Shown here: positions 24,823-36,601 of the stretch, piece by piece
Numbering within the stretch: position 1 is the first letter of the stretch
Layout of the letters: every line of letters starts with the position of its first letter
The notes under the pieces: model-generated
The model's database searches: none
Told to the model about the DNA's origin: nothing
What the model saw: only the letters and a program-made list of their open reading frames with translations
From: Pasteurellaceae bacterium LFhippo2
Lineage (GTDB): Bacteria > Pseudomonadota > Gammaproteobacteria > Enterobacterales > Pasteurellaceae
Length of the DNA stretch: 55,268 bases
Direction of reading: 5' to 3'
Assembly: GCA_029852775.1 (NCBI GenBank)
Contig: LEKJ01000012.1
Location: 1-55,268 of the forward strand
Translations under genes and position numbers: made by a program

Positions 24823-26766
24823 TTAAACATTCCTATTCTTAATATTTTCTAACTCTTCCCAACGTTCAAAGGCTTGTTCTAGAGCAAGCTCTGCGTCTGC
24901 CAGTTTTTGCAGAGTTGATTGAGTATAAGTCTGATCTTTGCTAAAGAAATCAGCGCTGTTTACTTCCGTTTGTAATGCTTCGATTTCTGCTTCAAGCTGT
25001 TCCATTTTTTCTGGTAAGGTTTCAAGCTCACGTTGATCTTTGTAGGAGAGTTTTACCTTTTTCGCAGATTCCGCTTTCGGTTTTTCAGCTTCAACAAGCG
25101 GTGCTTTTTCCGCAGTTTTTTGCGAATTTTTATTAGTAGCAGATTTATTCGCTTCTACAGTGGCAAAGTAGTTGGCTTGTTGCTGTTTTGCGTCAAAGTA
25201 ACCACCGACGTATTTATTTACCACGCCTTCGCCTTCAAACATAAAGCATTCGGTAACAGTATTATCCACGAATTGACGGTCGTGGCTTACTACAAGTAAT
25301 GTGCCTTGATAATCTGTTAGCATTTCTTCGAGTAACTCTAACGTTTCTACGTCTAAATCATTGGTTGGTTCGTCGAGAATTAATAGGTTATTCGGTTTTA
25401 ATAATAACTTCGCTAATAACAAGCGGTTACGCTCCCCCCCTGACAAGGCTTTAACTGGGGTCATTGCACGTTTTGGCGGGAATAAGAAATCCTGTAAATA
25501 GCCTAATACGTGGCGTTTAACCCCATTTACTTCAATATCTTGTTTACCGTCGGCAACGTTGTCCATTACGGTTTTTTCAAGGTCTAAATCGGCACGATAC
25601 TGATCGAAGTAAGCGACTTCTAATTTAGTACCACAACGCACTGTTCCCGACGTTGCTTGAATTTCGCCAAGTAGCAATTTGATTAAGGTGGTTTTACCAA
25701 TACCATTCGCACCCACTAAAGCGATTTTATCGCCACGCAAAATAGTGGTACTAAAGTTTTTGAGTAACACTTTGCCGTCAATCTCATAGCTTGCATTTTC
25801 AATTTCAAATACGATTTTGCCTGAACGAGCGGTTTGATCTAACTGAATTTTTGCGGTGCCTAACACTTCACGGCGATTACGGCGTTCTTCACGTAATGCT
25901 TTTAAAGCACGCACACGTCCTTCGTTACGAGTACGACGAGCCTTAATGCCTTGACGGATCCAGACTTCTTCCTGCGCTAATTTTTTGTCAAATAGCTCAT
26001 TTTGAAGTGCTTCAACACGCAGATCTTCTGCTTTAGTTTCTAAGTAAACATCGTAGTTGCTTGGGTAAGAAACCAATTTGCCACGGTCTAAATCGACAAT
26101 ACGGGTTGCCATTTTGCGAATAAAGGCACGGTCGTGAGAAATAAAGATAATGCTACCTTTAAATTCTAATAACAGATTTTCTAACCACGAAATTGCGTCG
26201 ATATCCAAATGGTTGGTCGGTTCATCTAATAACAATACATCAGGATCGGCAACTAACGCACGAGCCAATGCCGCACGGCGTACCCAACCGCCCGATAATT
26301 CGCATAAGCGTTTATCTGGATCAAGTTCTAATAATTTCAGCGTATCTTGAATACGGTTTTCAAATTGCCAGCCGTTTGCGTGTTCTAATTTTTGCTGAAC
26401 TTCAGAAAGTTTAGTCATTAGGCTATCGCTAAAATCCGTCTGCATTTGTTGCGAAATGTGGTGATATTCCTTTAAAAGATCGGCTAAATGTGCAATCCCT
26501 TCAGCAACGTAATCGAAAACGGTATCTTCGATATGACGTGGCGGATCTTGTTCTAAACGAGTAACTACAATATCTTTTTCAAAGATAAGTTTCCCATCAT
26601 CAAGCTGAACATCGCCGGCTAGAACTTTCATTAAAGTGGATTTGCCTGCGCCATTACGTCCAACTAAACAAACACGTTCACCCGGTTCGATATGTAATTC
26701 GGTATGATCTAAAAGTGGCTGATCGCCAAAGCCTAAATAGGCATTTGAAAGGTTAATAAGTGCCAT
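24823..26766 (-). CDS. uup: ABC-F family ATPase Uup
   Basis: 647 aa with two ABC domains and no membrane part. Walker A motifs are GRNGAGKST (about 37) and GANGIGKTT (about 353); signatures are LSGGWVRRAALARAL and LSGGERNRLLLAKLL; Walker B/H regions are LLLDEPTNHLDIDAI and LILDEPTNDLDVETL. A Lys/Glu-rich C-terminal coiled coil (about 565-640) is typical of Uup. ABC-F proteins act at the ribosome; Uup also binds branched DNA and limits precise transposon excision. Confidence 0.95.
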   Translation of the reverse strand: MALINLSNAYLGFGDQPLLDHTELHIEPGERVCLVGRNGAGKSTLMKVLAGDVQLDDGKLIFEKDIVVTRLEQDPPRHIEDTVFDYVAEGIAHLADLLKEYHHISQQMQTDFSDSLMTKLSEVQQKLEHANGWQFENRIQDTLKLLELDPDKRLCELSGGWVRRAALARALVADPDVLLLDEPTNHLDIDAISWLENLLLEFKGSIIFISHDRAFIRKMATRIVDLDRGKLVSYPSNYDVYLETKAEDLRVEALQNELFDKKLAQEEVWIRQGIKARRTRNEGRVRALKALREERRNRREVLGTAKIQLDQTARSGKIVFEIENASYEIDGKVLLKNFSTTILRGDKIALVGANGIGKTTLIKLLLGEIQATSGTVRCGTKLEVAYFDQYRADLDLEKTVMDNVADGKQDIEVNGVKRHVLGYLQDFLFPPKRAMTPVKALSGGERNRLLLAKLLLKPNNLLILDEPTNDLDVETLELLEEMLTDYQGTLLVVSHDRQFVDNTVTECFMFEGEGVVNKYVGGYFDAKQQQANYFATVEANKSATNKNSQKTAEKAPLVEAEKPKAESAKKVKLSYKDQRELETLPEKMEQLEAEIEALQTEVNSADFFSKDQTYTQSTLQKLADAELALEQAFERWEELENIKNRNV

Positions 26767-26899
26767 AAAATGCTAATTTGAGTTTGAAATAAAAAATTAG
26801 CGAGATTTTAACAGGTTTGCGGGCAGTTGTAAGCGGTTAGATTTCAGTTTAATTTTGCAAGCTATGCTATAATTCATCTCTCATTCAAAGGGGACGACT

Positions 26900-27217
26900 A
26901 TGCAACAACGTATTAATCAAATCCAACAAACCTATAGGGAATTTCTTGGGTTACAACAAAAATTAGTTGAGAGCCAACAACAATGGCAACGCAGTGTTGA
27001 GCTAATGAAAGAGCTTGAGCAGTTTTACTATGGCGATGATTATATGGAAATCCGTCAGCAAATGGACGATGGCAAAGAGTATGATCTCACCACACAAGGC
27101 GAATACAGTGTGATATCCGAAGACGCTTTGTGGAATAGTTTCAATGAATATCAACAGTTGTTGTGGAAACAGCTACGCTTTGCGGTTAGTCAGCTAGATC
27201 GAGAGCCTTTGGAATAG
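26900..27217 (+). CDS. DUF4298-like small protein
   Basis: 105 aa, no signal peptide. It is helical and rich in Gln and Glu, with the core motifs FYYGDDYMEIRQQMDDG (about 47-63) and YSVISEDALWNSFNEYQQLLW (about 75-95). These are the patterns I associate with DUF4298, and its function is unknown. GGGGAC lies upstream of the ATG. It is 24 bp before the EamA permease gene on the same strand, so the two are probably co-transcribed. Confidence 0.75.
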   Translation: MQQRINQIQQTYREFLGLQQKLVESQQQWQRSVELMKELEQFYYGDDYMEIRQQMDDGKEYDLTTQGEYSVISEDALWNSFNEYQQLLWKQLRFAVSQLDREPLE

Positions 27218-27241
27218 ATTTATCATTATCAGGACAATAAT

Positions 27242-28120
27242 ATGCAATGGATCTGGTTTACCTTGCTTGCTGCCAGTATGCAAGCAGGGCGAAATGCTTT
27301 TCAAAAACAACTTAGTCGAGACGTACCGGTGCTTGGGGTAACTCTTGCGCGCTTTTTATTTGCTGTGCCTTTTGCATTAGGTTATCTAATTCTGCTCTAT
27401 CAAACAAATCAGAGTTACCAACTTCCCCAATTTACACCCGCTTTTTATCTCTATATTTTAGGGGCTTCCATCGCGCAAATTCTAGCAACGGCATTAATGG
27501 TTAAACTTTTCCATTTAAAAAACTATGCGATAGGTGTTGGGCTTGCCAAAAGTGAAGCTATTTTAGCGGCGATTTTAGGCGTAACTTTTTTTGGTAGCCA
27601 AATCAGTTTGATTGGTTGGTTTGGCGTATTTATCGGTGCGATAGCGATCTTTATGATGACTGGCGCGGGGCAAATTCGCCAAATCTCGTGGAAAACGCTT
27701 TTGATAGGAGTGGGAAGTGGACTAAGTTTTGCCTTAACATCATTATGGGTACGAGAAGCAAGTTTACAGCTTCAGACTCACTATCTACTTTCTGCTGCTT
27801 GGGTACTGTTTTCAGTAATCAGCGTGGAAGCTGTTTTATTAGTCGCTTATCTATCTATTAGAGAACGAGAAACCTTAGTTAAATTATTCCGCCATCCTAA
27901 ATTGGCAATAGCAACCAGTGTTTTTTCATTCTTAGGCTCATTTGGTTGGTTTAATGCCATGAGTTTACAACACGTGGCTTTTGTAAAAACCGTTGGGCAG
28001 ATTGAAGTGCTATTTATGTTGCTGATTTCATTCTTTATTTTTAAAGAGAAATTAAAACGAGTTGATTTATGGGGATTAATTTTGATTGTAATTGCTGCGC
28101 TATTAGTAATGTGGAGCTAA
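27242..28120 (+). CDS. EamA/DMT family permease
   Basis: 292 aa with about ten hydrophobic helices in two EamA halves (about 1-140 and 150-292). The second half ends LISFFIFKEKLKRVDLWGLILIVIAALLVMW, the usual EamA closing motif. It is probably an inner-membrane exporter or importer of metabolites; the substrate cannot be read from the sequence. It follows the DUF4298-like gene. Confidence 0.85.
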   Translation: MQWIWFTLLAASMQAGRNAFQKQLSRDVPVLGVTLARFLFAVPFALGYLILLYQTNQSYQLPQFTPAFYLYILGASIAQILATALMVKLFHLKNYAIGVGLAKSEAILAAILGVTFFGSQISLIGWFGVFIGAIAIFMMTGAGQIRQISWKTLLIGVGSGLSFALTSLWVREASLQLQTHYLLSAAWVLFSVISVEAVLLVAYLSIRERETLVKLFRHPKLAIATSVFSFLGSFGWFNAMSLQHVAFVKTVGQIEVLFMLLISFFIFKEKLKRVDLWGLILIVIAALLVMWS

Positions 28121-28203
28121 CTAAGGCGGTTATTTTTAATATTTTACAAATGCGCCTTTGAGTACTACTATAGACACCATTTTTTAGAAACAGATTTTCA
28201 GAT

Positions 28204-29082
28204 ATGCAAGAACGTAAATTTAAAACCATTGCAATTGTTGGAAAACCACGCCATTCAATCGCATTAGAAACGCATTTATCAGTCTATAACTGGTTAAGAG
28301 CGCGCAATTATAATGTCCTTGTTGAAGCTAAAATTGCAGAACTTCTGCAATTACCAACGCCAGCAACCGTTGCAGAAATTGGCGAACAAGCGGATTTAGT
28401 GATTGTTATCGGCGGTGATGGCAATATGCTAGGTATGGCTCGCCGTCTTGCAAAATATAAAGTACCATTAATTGGAATTAATCGCGGAAATCTCGGATTT
28501 TTAACAGACATTGCCCCGCAAACTGCCTTAGAGCAACTACATAGTAGCTTAGAATGTGGCGAATGTTTTATCGAAGAGCGTTTTTTACTTGAAGCTCAAA
28601 TTGAGAAAAATGGTAAAATTATCGAATTTAATAATGCATTAAATGAAGTTGTCGTTCATTCAAGCCAAATTGCTAAAACTATCGATTTTGAAGTAAGTAT
28701 TGATGGTAAATTTGCCTTTTCACAACGCTCAGATGGCTTAATTATCGCAACCCCAACAGGTTCAACGGCCTATTCTCTGTCGGCTGGAGGACCGATTTTG
28801 ACCCCTAATTTAAATGCGATTGCACTCGTGCCGATGAATCCGCACAGCCTTTCTTCTCGCCCACTTGTGGTAAGTGGCGATAGCGTTATTTCGATTCGCT
28901 TTGGTAAAGGCCAACAAGCTCTAGGGCTAAGTTGTGATAGCCAACGCAATTTCGAATTTACGCCTGATGATCGTATTATTGTTCAAAAAAGCCCTGATGT
29001 ATTGCGATTATTACACTTGAAAGATTATAACTATTTCAATGTATTGGGCTCAAAGTTAGGCTGGTTGAGTAAGTTATTCTAA
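28204..29082 (+). CDS. nadK: NAD kinase
   Basis: 292 aa. The signature [13 protein letters not shown] (GGDG, about 63-66) and [12 protein letters not shown] are present, as are [32 protein letters not shown] and [15 protein letters not shown]. It phosphorylates NAD to NADP with ATP and is the sole source of NADP in the cell. It is a single gene, with a REP pair 12 bp after its stop. Confidence 0.97.
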   Translation: MQERKFKTIAIVGKPRHSIALETHLSVYNWLRARNYNVLVEAKIAELLQLPTPATVAEIGEQADLVIVIGGDGNMLGMARRLAKYKVPLIGINRGNLGFLTDIAPQTALEQLHSSLECGECFIEERFLLEAQIEKNGKIIEFNNALNEVVVHSSQIAKTIDFEVSIDGKFAFSQRSDGLIIATPTGSTAYSLSAGGPILTPNLNAIALVPMNPHSLSSRPLVVSGDSVISIRFGKGQQALGLSCDSQRNFEFTPDDRIIVQKSPDVLRLLHLKDYNYFNVLGSKLGWLSKLF

Positions 29083-29093
29083 TTTATTTTTTC

Positions 29094-29157
29094 GTGGGAC
29101 AGGCTTTATGTCTGTCCTTTCTCATATATTAAGGACAGACATAAAGTCTATCCCTAC
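29094..29157. repeat. REP-pair (BIME-like) palindrome between nadK and groES
   Basis: The left arm 29094-29119 and right arm 29131-29157 are imperfect inverted repeats sharing GACTTTATGTCTGTCCTT-like cores. The right arm ends CCCTAC; the left begins GTGGGA, a decayed GTAGGG. It belongs to the GTAG-hairpin family of this window. Confidence 0.65.
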
Positions 29158-29193
29158 AAAATTGCTTATATGCATAAAAATTTTACAATTCCC

Positions 29194-29222
29194 CCTTGAG
29201 TTCTTTAATCTCGCCACCATAT
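29194..29222 (+). promoter_or_regulatory. Sigma-32 (heat-shock) promoter of groES-groEL
   Basis: CTTGAGT at 29195-29201, a 13-bp spacer, and CACCATAT at 29215-29222. This is close to the RpoH consensus (CTTGAAA and CCCCATNT) and lies 55 bp before the groES start. Confidence 0.75.
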
Positions 29223-29276
29223 AGCCACACATTGTGCCAATTAAGGCATGAAATATTTATACACAGGAGTAACCCA

Positions 29277-31267
<1,991 letters not shown>

Positions 31268-31285
31268 TTCCCCAATTCATAAAGA

Positions 31286-31317
31286 TAAAAAACCACGGTG
31301 AGAACCGTGGTTTTTTT
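31286..31317 (+). terminator. Intrinsic terminator after groEL
   Basis: AACCACGGT and ACCGTGGTT form a 9-bp stem with a GAGA loop and a run of seven T. The A-run on the other side may let it also end recB transcripts. Confidence 0.9.
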
Positions 31318-31325
31318 ATGGTTAT

Positions 31326-34300
31326 TTACCCAAACAACTTATCCATTTCTTCAATCAGCTCTACACTTGGTTTATCAAAATAAACGCCGTTATTTTCTAA
31401 TCCATTCATTCCGCGTAAAAACAGATAAGCAACGCCGCCAAAATCACGTTCATAATCATACTTATCTCCCAAACGAGTTTTTAAGTAGCGATGAACCGCT
31501 AGGGTATAAAGCAAATATTGCAGATCGTAACGATACTGCCCCATTGCTTTATGAATTTTAGCTTGGCTGTAATCTTGAGCTAAATAACCTAAGAAATTCG
31601 ATTTATAGTCGATAACATAGAATTTACCATCAACTTCACAAATACAGTCCACAAAACCACGCACAAAGCCTTCTAACTGATAAAACGCTAAATCAGGTAG
31701 CTGTTTCGCTAACGGACTATATTTTTTCAGCAAGCTATTTAATTCAATTAATCCTGTTGGATTGGTTAAACGTAAATAGAATTGCCATTCATTTAAGCAT
31801 TTTTGATTATTGATCTGTTTTAAACTCACACCCTGTGCAAATGGCGTTTCGGCTACTCGCTCAAACCATTGAGAAACAGGCTCAATCCACTCGTCACTTA
31901 AATTTAGCTGACTGCAAATTTCTAAAACTTTAGCCTTATCAAGCGATTGGCTAAAATCCCAATTTTCAAAGAAAGTATGCAAAATCGTTCCCACTGTTGC
32001 ACCATGCGGGAATTGATATGGGCTAAACTTCCCCATTTCTTCATCTACAATTTCGCTTTCTTCTCTGATATTTTCGACTTTATCACGATCTAAAGCTTCA
32101 TCACTAAAGGTTACAACCGGTTGATTTAGCTTACTATTTTGCAAATGCTCCAATTGTTTATGTAATGCAGTAAAACTGGTAATTAAACCTTTTGATTTAA
32201 TTTCCCCGTTAAATTCCTGCACTTCAATTTCTGGTAAAGCTTTCTCTGTTGGCCGCCAATCATCAGCTTGCCAGCTATCCTCTAACTCCCAAACTTGCCC
32301 AGATAATCCTTTATCCATAATGTAGTTTAAGGTTGGCTGTGCTGCTTGGAATGAGTTGTCTATCGCCATTTCGCCATTGGTAAGTAGATAGCCGATAGCA
32401 CTCCATTTACCCGTGAGCTGTTTCGGTAAAATTAAATTTAACTGATATTTAGCTCTCGTTACTGCCACATATAGCAAACGCAGATCTTCCGCAAATTCAG
32501 CTTTATTAATTAGCGACTTAACTTCATCAGATTGAGAACCAAAATCCCATTTGTGTTGCTTGCCATCGTGATAAATTACCATTGCTTTATTTTTTGCGGC
32601 ATTGCTCTCTTTCGCAACAAAAGGCAGCCAAACTACTGGATATTCAAGCCCTTTTGAGCCGTGAATAGTGATGATTTTAACTAGGCTATCTTCGCTTTCC
32701 AAACGAAGTTTCTGCTCATCAGATTGCCCATTGCTATTGTTTAATTGCTGTTCATACCAACGCACTAAAGCCGATTCATTCTCTAAATTCGGCATTGCAC
32801 CTTGTAATAATTCCGCCAAATGCAATAAATCGGTGATACGACGATCTGCATTTTCGCTAGCATTAATGCGCTGAATAATATTTTCTTGCATAAACATCAG
32901 ATGGAGCATCGGCAAAATGCCCTGCTGTTTCCATACTGATTGATACTCTGCAAAACAATTAACGATTTCATCCCATTTACGCTCATCTTGTTTTAATTCA
33001 GCTAAACTTTGCGCATTCTCGCCCCAAAGCTGTGAGCCAAGTGTCGCTAATAACGTGCTTTGGTGATAAGGATTTAAACAAGCTTTTAAAATTAACAACA
33101 GATCCCACGCTTCTTGGGTATCATAAACACTTTCCCTTTCCGCAAAAAACACAGACTGAATATGGCACTCTTGCAACGCTTTGCGCATTAATTTAGCTTG
33201 ATCGTGGCTACGAACCAATACGGCAATATCTTGTGGCTCAATGGCTCTATTGGCATTATCGGTACGAACATAAAACTTGCCCTGTTCTGCGGATTTTAGC
33301 TGTTGCTGAATTTGATAAGCACACTGTTTTGCAGCTAACTCACTATCAAATTCATTCTGTAAGAAAAATTGATTACTCTCTGCGCCAACTAACTTTTCAC
33401 TGGTCTCTTTCGATTTAACAGGCGCAAATTTAATCCCTTCATATAAAAATGGCATTGGCACATCAAATAATTTATTTGCACACTCCACAACATCAGGCAA
33501 TGAACGCCAATTTCGATCCAACGTTTCTTTATGTTCTGCTTGTTCTGCCGCATTCAGATAGGTAAAAATATCAGCGCCACGGAATTTGTAGATCGACTGT
33601 TTCGGATCGCCGATCATAATAAAACCTTGCTTCTCGACAGATTCATCCATAAAAATACGACTGAATATTTCGTATTGCTCTAAGTTGGTATCTTGGAACT
33701 CATCGATCATCGCAAATGGGAATTTATGACGGATATGTTTCGCTAAATCCGCTGCTCTTTCACCGTGCAATGCGTGATGTAAGAAATTGATCATATCCGC
33801 AAAACTTTTTTCTTTATGATTTTGCTTATAGTGATTTAATTTATTACGCAGATGTTCTAAGAATTGATAAAGCAAAATCGCTTTCTGTTTGCCTTCAAAT
33901 TGCTGTTTATAGCGATGAAGATAGCTGTCCACTTGTTCAAATCGTGGATCAGTCAAAGGCTCTGCCCCTTCTTGCGCCCATTTAATCAGCATGGTTTGTC
34001 CAAAACGTGCCAATGTATCAGCAGGTATATTAATAACTTGACCAACAGCCCATTCATCAAGCCTTTTTTCCCAACTAGCTACAGAGTTCTTTTTATAAGA
34101 ACTTCGATTTAATGATTTAGGAACTTTACCTTCATACGTTTTATTAATTTCCGCTTGAATCAATGCCTTAATATCTTCGCCATTTTTAAACCAAAATGCC
34201 TTCGCATCTGTAACTAATGCTTTTAAGCCAGCTAAATATTCGTCTAATGATTGAGCCAACCAGCCTTGATTCTCACCTAACTCTGGTTGTTTGACATACA

Positions 34301-34904
34301 AATAGCTTTTTACGCACTCCAAAGCATAACTTGGACTACCTAATTCTGCGACAATAATTTCCGCTTGAGTTTCATCTAGCGAATAGAAAAGCTCACGCCA
34401 GCTCTCTTCCGCTAAACGTGTTAATAATTCATCTTCATCAGCATTTAAATCAATATCAAAACGCACGCCAGAATCGAAAGCAAATTGGAACAGCATCTGC
34501 TGACAGAAACTATCAATAGTGAAAATACTCGCTAAATCAATATCTCGCTCCGCAATGCGTAAACGCAATAATGCTTCGGCAAGGTTATCTTTTACTGCTT
34601 GGTATAATTTTGCAAGAAAAGGCTCACTATCGACCGCTTGCTTACAGTCATTATCGACTTCATAACCTTGAAACCATCTGCCTACATCATTTAATTTAGC
34701 GCGGATACGGTCGCGTAGTTCTTGAGTTGCGGCTTTGGTAAAGGTTACAACTAAGATTTCTTCGACATTCATCGCTTTACAGCCAACGCCTAATACTAAA
34801 CGTAAATAGAGATTTGCCATTGTATAAGTTTTACCTGTACCGGCAGAAGCTTCAATTAGCACGGAAGAATTTAAAGGAAGTGAAATAGGATCGAGAGTCT
34901 TCAT
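31326..34904 (-). CDS. recB: Exodeoxyribonuclease V subunit beta (RecB)
   Basis: About 1192 aa if it starts at the ATG at 34904 (MKTLDPISLPLNSS); the frame is open to 34952 and no clear ribosome-binding site decides. N-terminal UvrD-type helicase motifs are IEASAGTGKTYTMANLYLR (about 17-35) and IDEFQDTNLEQYEIF. Others are GDPKQSIYKFRGADIFTY and IITIHGSKGLEYPVVWLPF. The C-terminal nuclease has GFVDCICEVDGKFYVIDYKSN and QYLLYTLAVHRYL. RecBCD resects double-strand ends and loads RecA at Chi-type sites. recC and recD are not adjacent in this window, so the complex is encoded in separate places. Confidence 0.95.
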   Translation of the reverse strand: MKTLDPISLPLNSSVLIEASAGTGKTYTMANLYLRLVLGVGCKAMNVEEILVVTFTKAATQELRDRIRAKLNDVGRWFQGYEVDNDCKQAVDSEPFLAKLYQAVKDNLAEALLRLRIAERDIDLASIFTIDSFCQQMLFQFAFDSGVRFDIDLNADEDELLTRLAEESWRELFYSLDETQAEIIVAELGSPSYALECVKSYLYVKQPELGENQGWLAQSLDEYLAGLKALVTDAKAFWFKNGEDIKALIQAEINKTYEGKVPKSLNRSSYKKNSVASWEKRLDEWAVGQVINIPADTLARFGQTMLIKWAQEGAEPLTDPRFEQVDSYLHRYKQQFEGKQKAILLYQFLEHLRNKLNHYKQNHKEKSFADMINFLHHALHGERAADLAKHIRHKFPFAMIDEFQDTNLEQYEIFSRIFMDESVEKQGFIMIGDPKQSIYKFRGADIFTYLNAAEQAEHKETLDRNWRSLPDVVECANKLFDVPMPFLYEGIKFAPVKSKETSEKLVGAESNQFFLQNEFDSELAAKQCAYQIQQQLKSAEQGKFYVRTDNANRAIEPQDIAVLVRSHDQAKLMRKALQECHIQSVFFAERESVYDTQEAWDLLLILKACLNPYHQSTLLATLGSQLWGENAQSLAELKQDERKWDEIVNCFAEYQSVWKQQGILPMLHLMFMQENIIQRINASENADRRITDLLHLAELLQGAMPNLENESALVRWYEQQLNNSNGQSDEQKLRLESEDSLVKIITIHGSKGLEYPVVWLPFVAKESNAAKNKAMVIYHDGKQHKWDFGSQSDEVKSLINKAEFAEDLRLLYVAVTRAKYQLNLILPKQLTGKWSAIGYLLTNGEMAIDNSFQAAQPTLNYIMDKGLSGQVWELEDSWQADDWRPTEKALPEIEVQEFNGEIKSKGLITSFTALHKQLEHLQNSKLNQPVVTFSDEALDRDKVENIREESEIVDEEMGKFSPYQFPHGATVGTILHTFFENWDFSQSLDKAKVLEICSQLNLSDEWIEPVSQWFERVAETPFAQGVSLKQINNQKCLNEWQFYLRLTNPTGLIELNSLLKKYSPLAKQLPDLAFYQLEGFVRGFVDCICEVDGKFYVIDYKSNFLGYLAQDYSQAKIHKAMGQYRYDLQYLLYTLAVHRYLKTRLGDKYDYERDFGGVAYLFLRGMNGLENNGVYFDKPSVELIEEMDKLFG

Positions 34905-34950
34905 AAGCATTTTGATAGAATTGTGAATAGACAGTGGGTAAGATTTTACC

Positions 34951-34960
34951 ACAAGCGGTC
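34951..34960 (+). other. DNA-uptake signal with full A/T extension
   Basis: ACAAGCGGTC is followed by AGTTTTTGAGAAAAATTTGC, which agrees with the extended A. pleuropneumoniae-type uptake signal. It lies just upstream of recB. Confidence 0.85.
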
Positions 34961-35059
34961 AGTTTTTGAGAAAAATTTGCGAATCGCAATAGATGTTTCT
35001 GCTGCGATTAACGAATGACTAAAGGTGATAAAATAGTGCTTATAGACTAAATACGTTGC

Positions 35060-35236
35060 TCATACACCTTTCTTATTTCGGAAGGCAAACTCTATTGCTC
35101 CTGCAATAATAAAAGCGACTGCAACTAGAACCACCATCTTATTTTCTTGAATAAAGGCAAATCGATCTAATACAAAACTCACGAATAAAAACACACAGAA
35201 AAAGATGAGTACTTTAAGTTGTTTGATATTGTTCAT
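35060..35236 (-). CDS. Small two-helix membrane protein
   Basis: 58 aa. A very good ribosome-binding site (AAAAGGAGCTTTCT before ATG) supports it. It begins MNNIKQLKVLIFFCVFLFVS and ends EFAFRNKKGV, with two hydrophobic segments (about 8-24 and 34-51) and a positively charged C-terminus. I recognise no family. It sits alone between recB and a UPF0149 gene, on the same strand as both. The rest of this 430-bp gap holds an uptake signal and the UPF0149 terminator. Confidence 0.65.
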   Translation of the reverse strand: MNNIKQLKVLIFFCVFLFVSFVLDRFAFIQENKMVVLVAVAFIIAGAIEFAFRNKKGV

Positions 35237-35334
35237 AGAAAGCTCCTTTTTTGGAGAATGCTAAACAATCTTAAATGTAGAAACCGTGATTTATTTCACA
35301 AAATAGCAAAAAAGAGTGGTTAATTTGGAGGAAA

Positions 35335-35369
35335 ACAAAATCTAGACGAGTCAAAAATACCCGTCTAGA
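35335..35369 (-). terminator. Intrinsic terminator after the UPF0149 gene
   Basis: TCTAGACG and CGTCTAGA (35341-35369) form a stem with a 13-nt loop; TTTTGTTTT follows on the minus strand. Confidence 0.75.
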
Positions 35370-35383
35370 TCAAATTTTAGAGT

Positions 35384-35938
35384 TTAATGAATCACTTTTT
35401 TATCTGTTTCTGCCATTTTTGGTGCAGAAAAATGGTTATGTAAGAATAGAGTAACAACACGTAGATATTCCACGATCTCTTCGCCTGCTTCAAGCAATTC
35501 TTCACTACTATCTTCATCGTCATAGCCTAAACGAGAAATTTCATCTAAATCATCAATCGCTTCACCCACTTCATCAGTCTCTTTCTGCAAGGTTGGTTGC
35601 GCTAAACCTAAGCCTAGTAAGAAATGCCCAGTCCAGTCTGCAATACCGTCTGCTAATGCAAAGCCGTCTTCATCTTCAGGTAGCCATAAAGAGAAAAGCG
35701 TATTGGTATCATCAAAACTTTCGCTTAGTTGCTGATAAAATTCGGTTAATTTTGCTAACGGAGCCTGTGAAAATGCGTGGCCATCGTTAGTAAATTGATA
35801 AGTTAAGGTTTGCCAAGATTGATCTTGAATCCCACCCGCGATTAATCCACTTAGGAAACCGTGAAATTCCGCATTGTTATATTCAATTTGTAACTCAGAA
35901 ATAAGTTGTTTAAATTCGTTTGATTTTGAAATTACCAT
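35384..35938 (-). CDS. ygfB: UPF0149 family protein (YgfB)
   Basis: 184 aa, acidic and mostly helical. FHGFLSGLIAGGIQ (about 24-37) and the later FLLGLGLAQP and EISRLGYDDED regions are typical of UPF0149/YgfB. In E. coli ygfB is likewise next to zapA, transcribed divergently. Its molecular function is not established in E. coli; in Pseudomonas a homologue affects an amidase and beta-lactam resistance. Confidence 0.88.
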   Translation of the reverse strand: MVISKSNEFKQLISELQIEYNNAEFHGFLSGLIAGGIQDQSWQTLTYQFTNDGHAFSQAPLAKLTEFYQQLSESFDDTNTLFSLWLPEDEDGFALADGIADWTGHFLLGLGLAQPTLQKETDEVGEAIDDLDEISRLGYDDEDSSEELLEAGEEIVEYLRVVTLFLHNHFSAPKMAETDKKVIH

Positions 35939-36012
35939 AGTCTGTTATTTATGATTTGAAAAAAGAATGGCATAATAGCAAAAATTTTTATATTCGTGAG
36001 GATTTCCCGACA

Positions 36013-36339
36013 ATGTCGAAGAATAATATTGAATTATCTCTGTTTGGACAGGTATTACGCCTATATTGTCCGCCAGAACAACAGGAAGCTCTGCTAGCTT
36101 CTGCAAATCGTTTAGAAGAGCGTGTTTCGGTATTAAAAGAGCAATCAGGCATTATTCAGTTAGAAAAAGTGCTTTCAATCGTGGCACTTAACTTGAATTA
36201 TGAATTAGAGCAAGAGCAACAAAAAAATGCGGAAAATCGCAATGTTCTTCAAGCTTGTGTTCAACAGCTCGACGCGTCTCTACACAAATTTCAAACAAGT
36301 AGTGCAGAAACCGTTTCTATTGGTCAAGAAAATAACTAA
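36013..36339 (+). CDS. zapA: Cell division protein ZapA
   Basis: 108 aa from the ATG at 36013 (MSKNNIELSLFGQVLRLYCP), preceded by GTGAGGA; the open frame goes further up without support. An N-terminal domain is followed by a coiled coil (about 65-100, NLNYELEQEQQKNAEN). ZapA cross-links FtsZ filaments at the division site. It is divergent from ygfB and is followed by the 6S RNA gene and fau, the conserved gamma-proteobacterial order. Confidence 0.93.
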   Translation: MSKNNIELSLFGQVLRLYCPPEQQEALLASANRLEERVSVLKEQSGIIQLEKVLSIVALNLNYELEQEQQKNAENRNVLQACVQQLDASLHKFQTSSAETVSIGQENN

Positions 36340-36407
36340 CAAAACAATAATTTGTTATTTTCTTGATCATAACACTAGGAAATTAGATTAAATTCCGCTA
36401 ATATTCA

Positions 36408-36589
36408 CTTTGCCTGAGGTGTGCGTTGTTAGTTACGTCCCTGAGCCGATATTTAAAACTCCTTGAGTTGAATTTCTAGTTGTTGGTGAGCAGGCTCGTT
36501 TTACGAGAAGCCTAAAAACGATTTCGTTCGACTCCCTTGAACCGTATGGTTCAAGGACCAAAACTGATGACGGCACTTCGGGTCTTTTT
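36408..36589 (+). ncRNA. ssrS: 6S RNA
   Basis: It contains the conserved blocks GTCCCTGAGCCGATATTT, GTTGGTGAGCAGGCTCG, GAGAAGCCT and CCTTGAACCGTATGGTTCAAGG of gamma-proteobacterial 6S RNA. The ends pair: CCTGAGGTG near 36413 with CACTTCGGG near 36574. It lies between zapA and fau, its known place. 6S RNA binds sigma-70 RNA polymerase as a promoter mimic in stationary phase. The ends are estimated from the closing stem. Confidence 0.95.
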
Positions 36590-36601
36590 GATTATCTCAA
36601 T

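Noticed and set aside
36340-36600. Untranslated gap between zapA and fau as a possible prophage attachment or leader
   Set aside because: It is accounted for by 6S RNA, whose conserved blocks and closing stem are clear.
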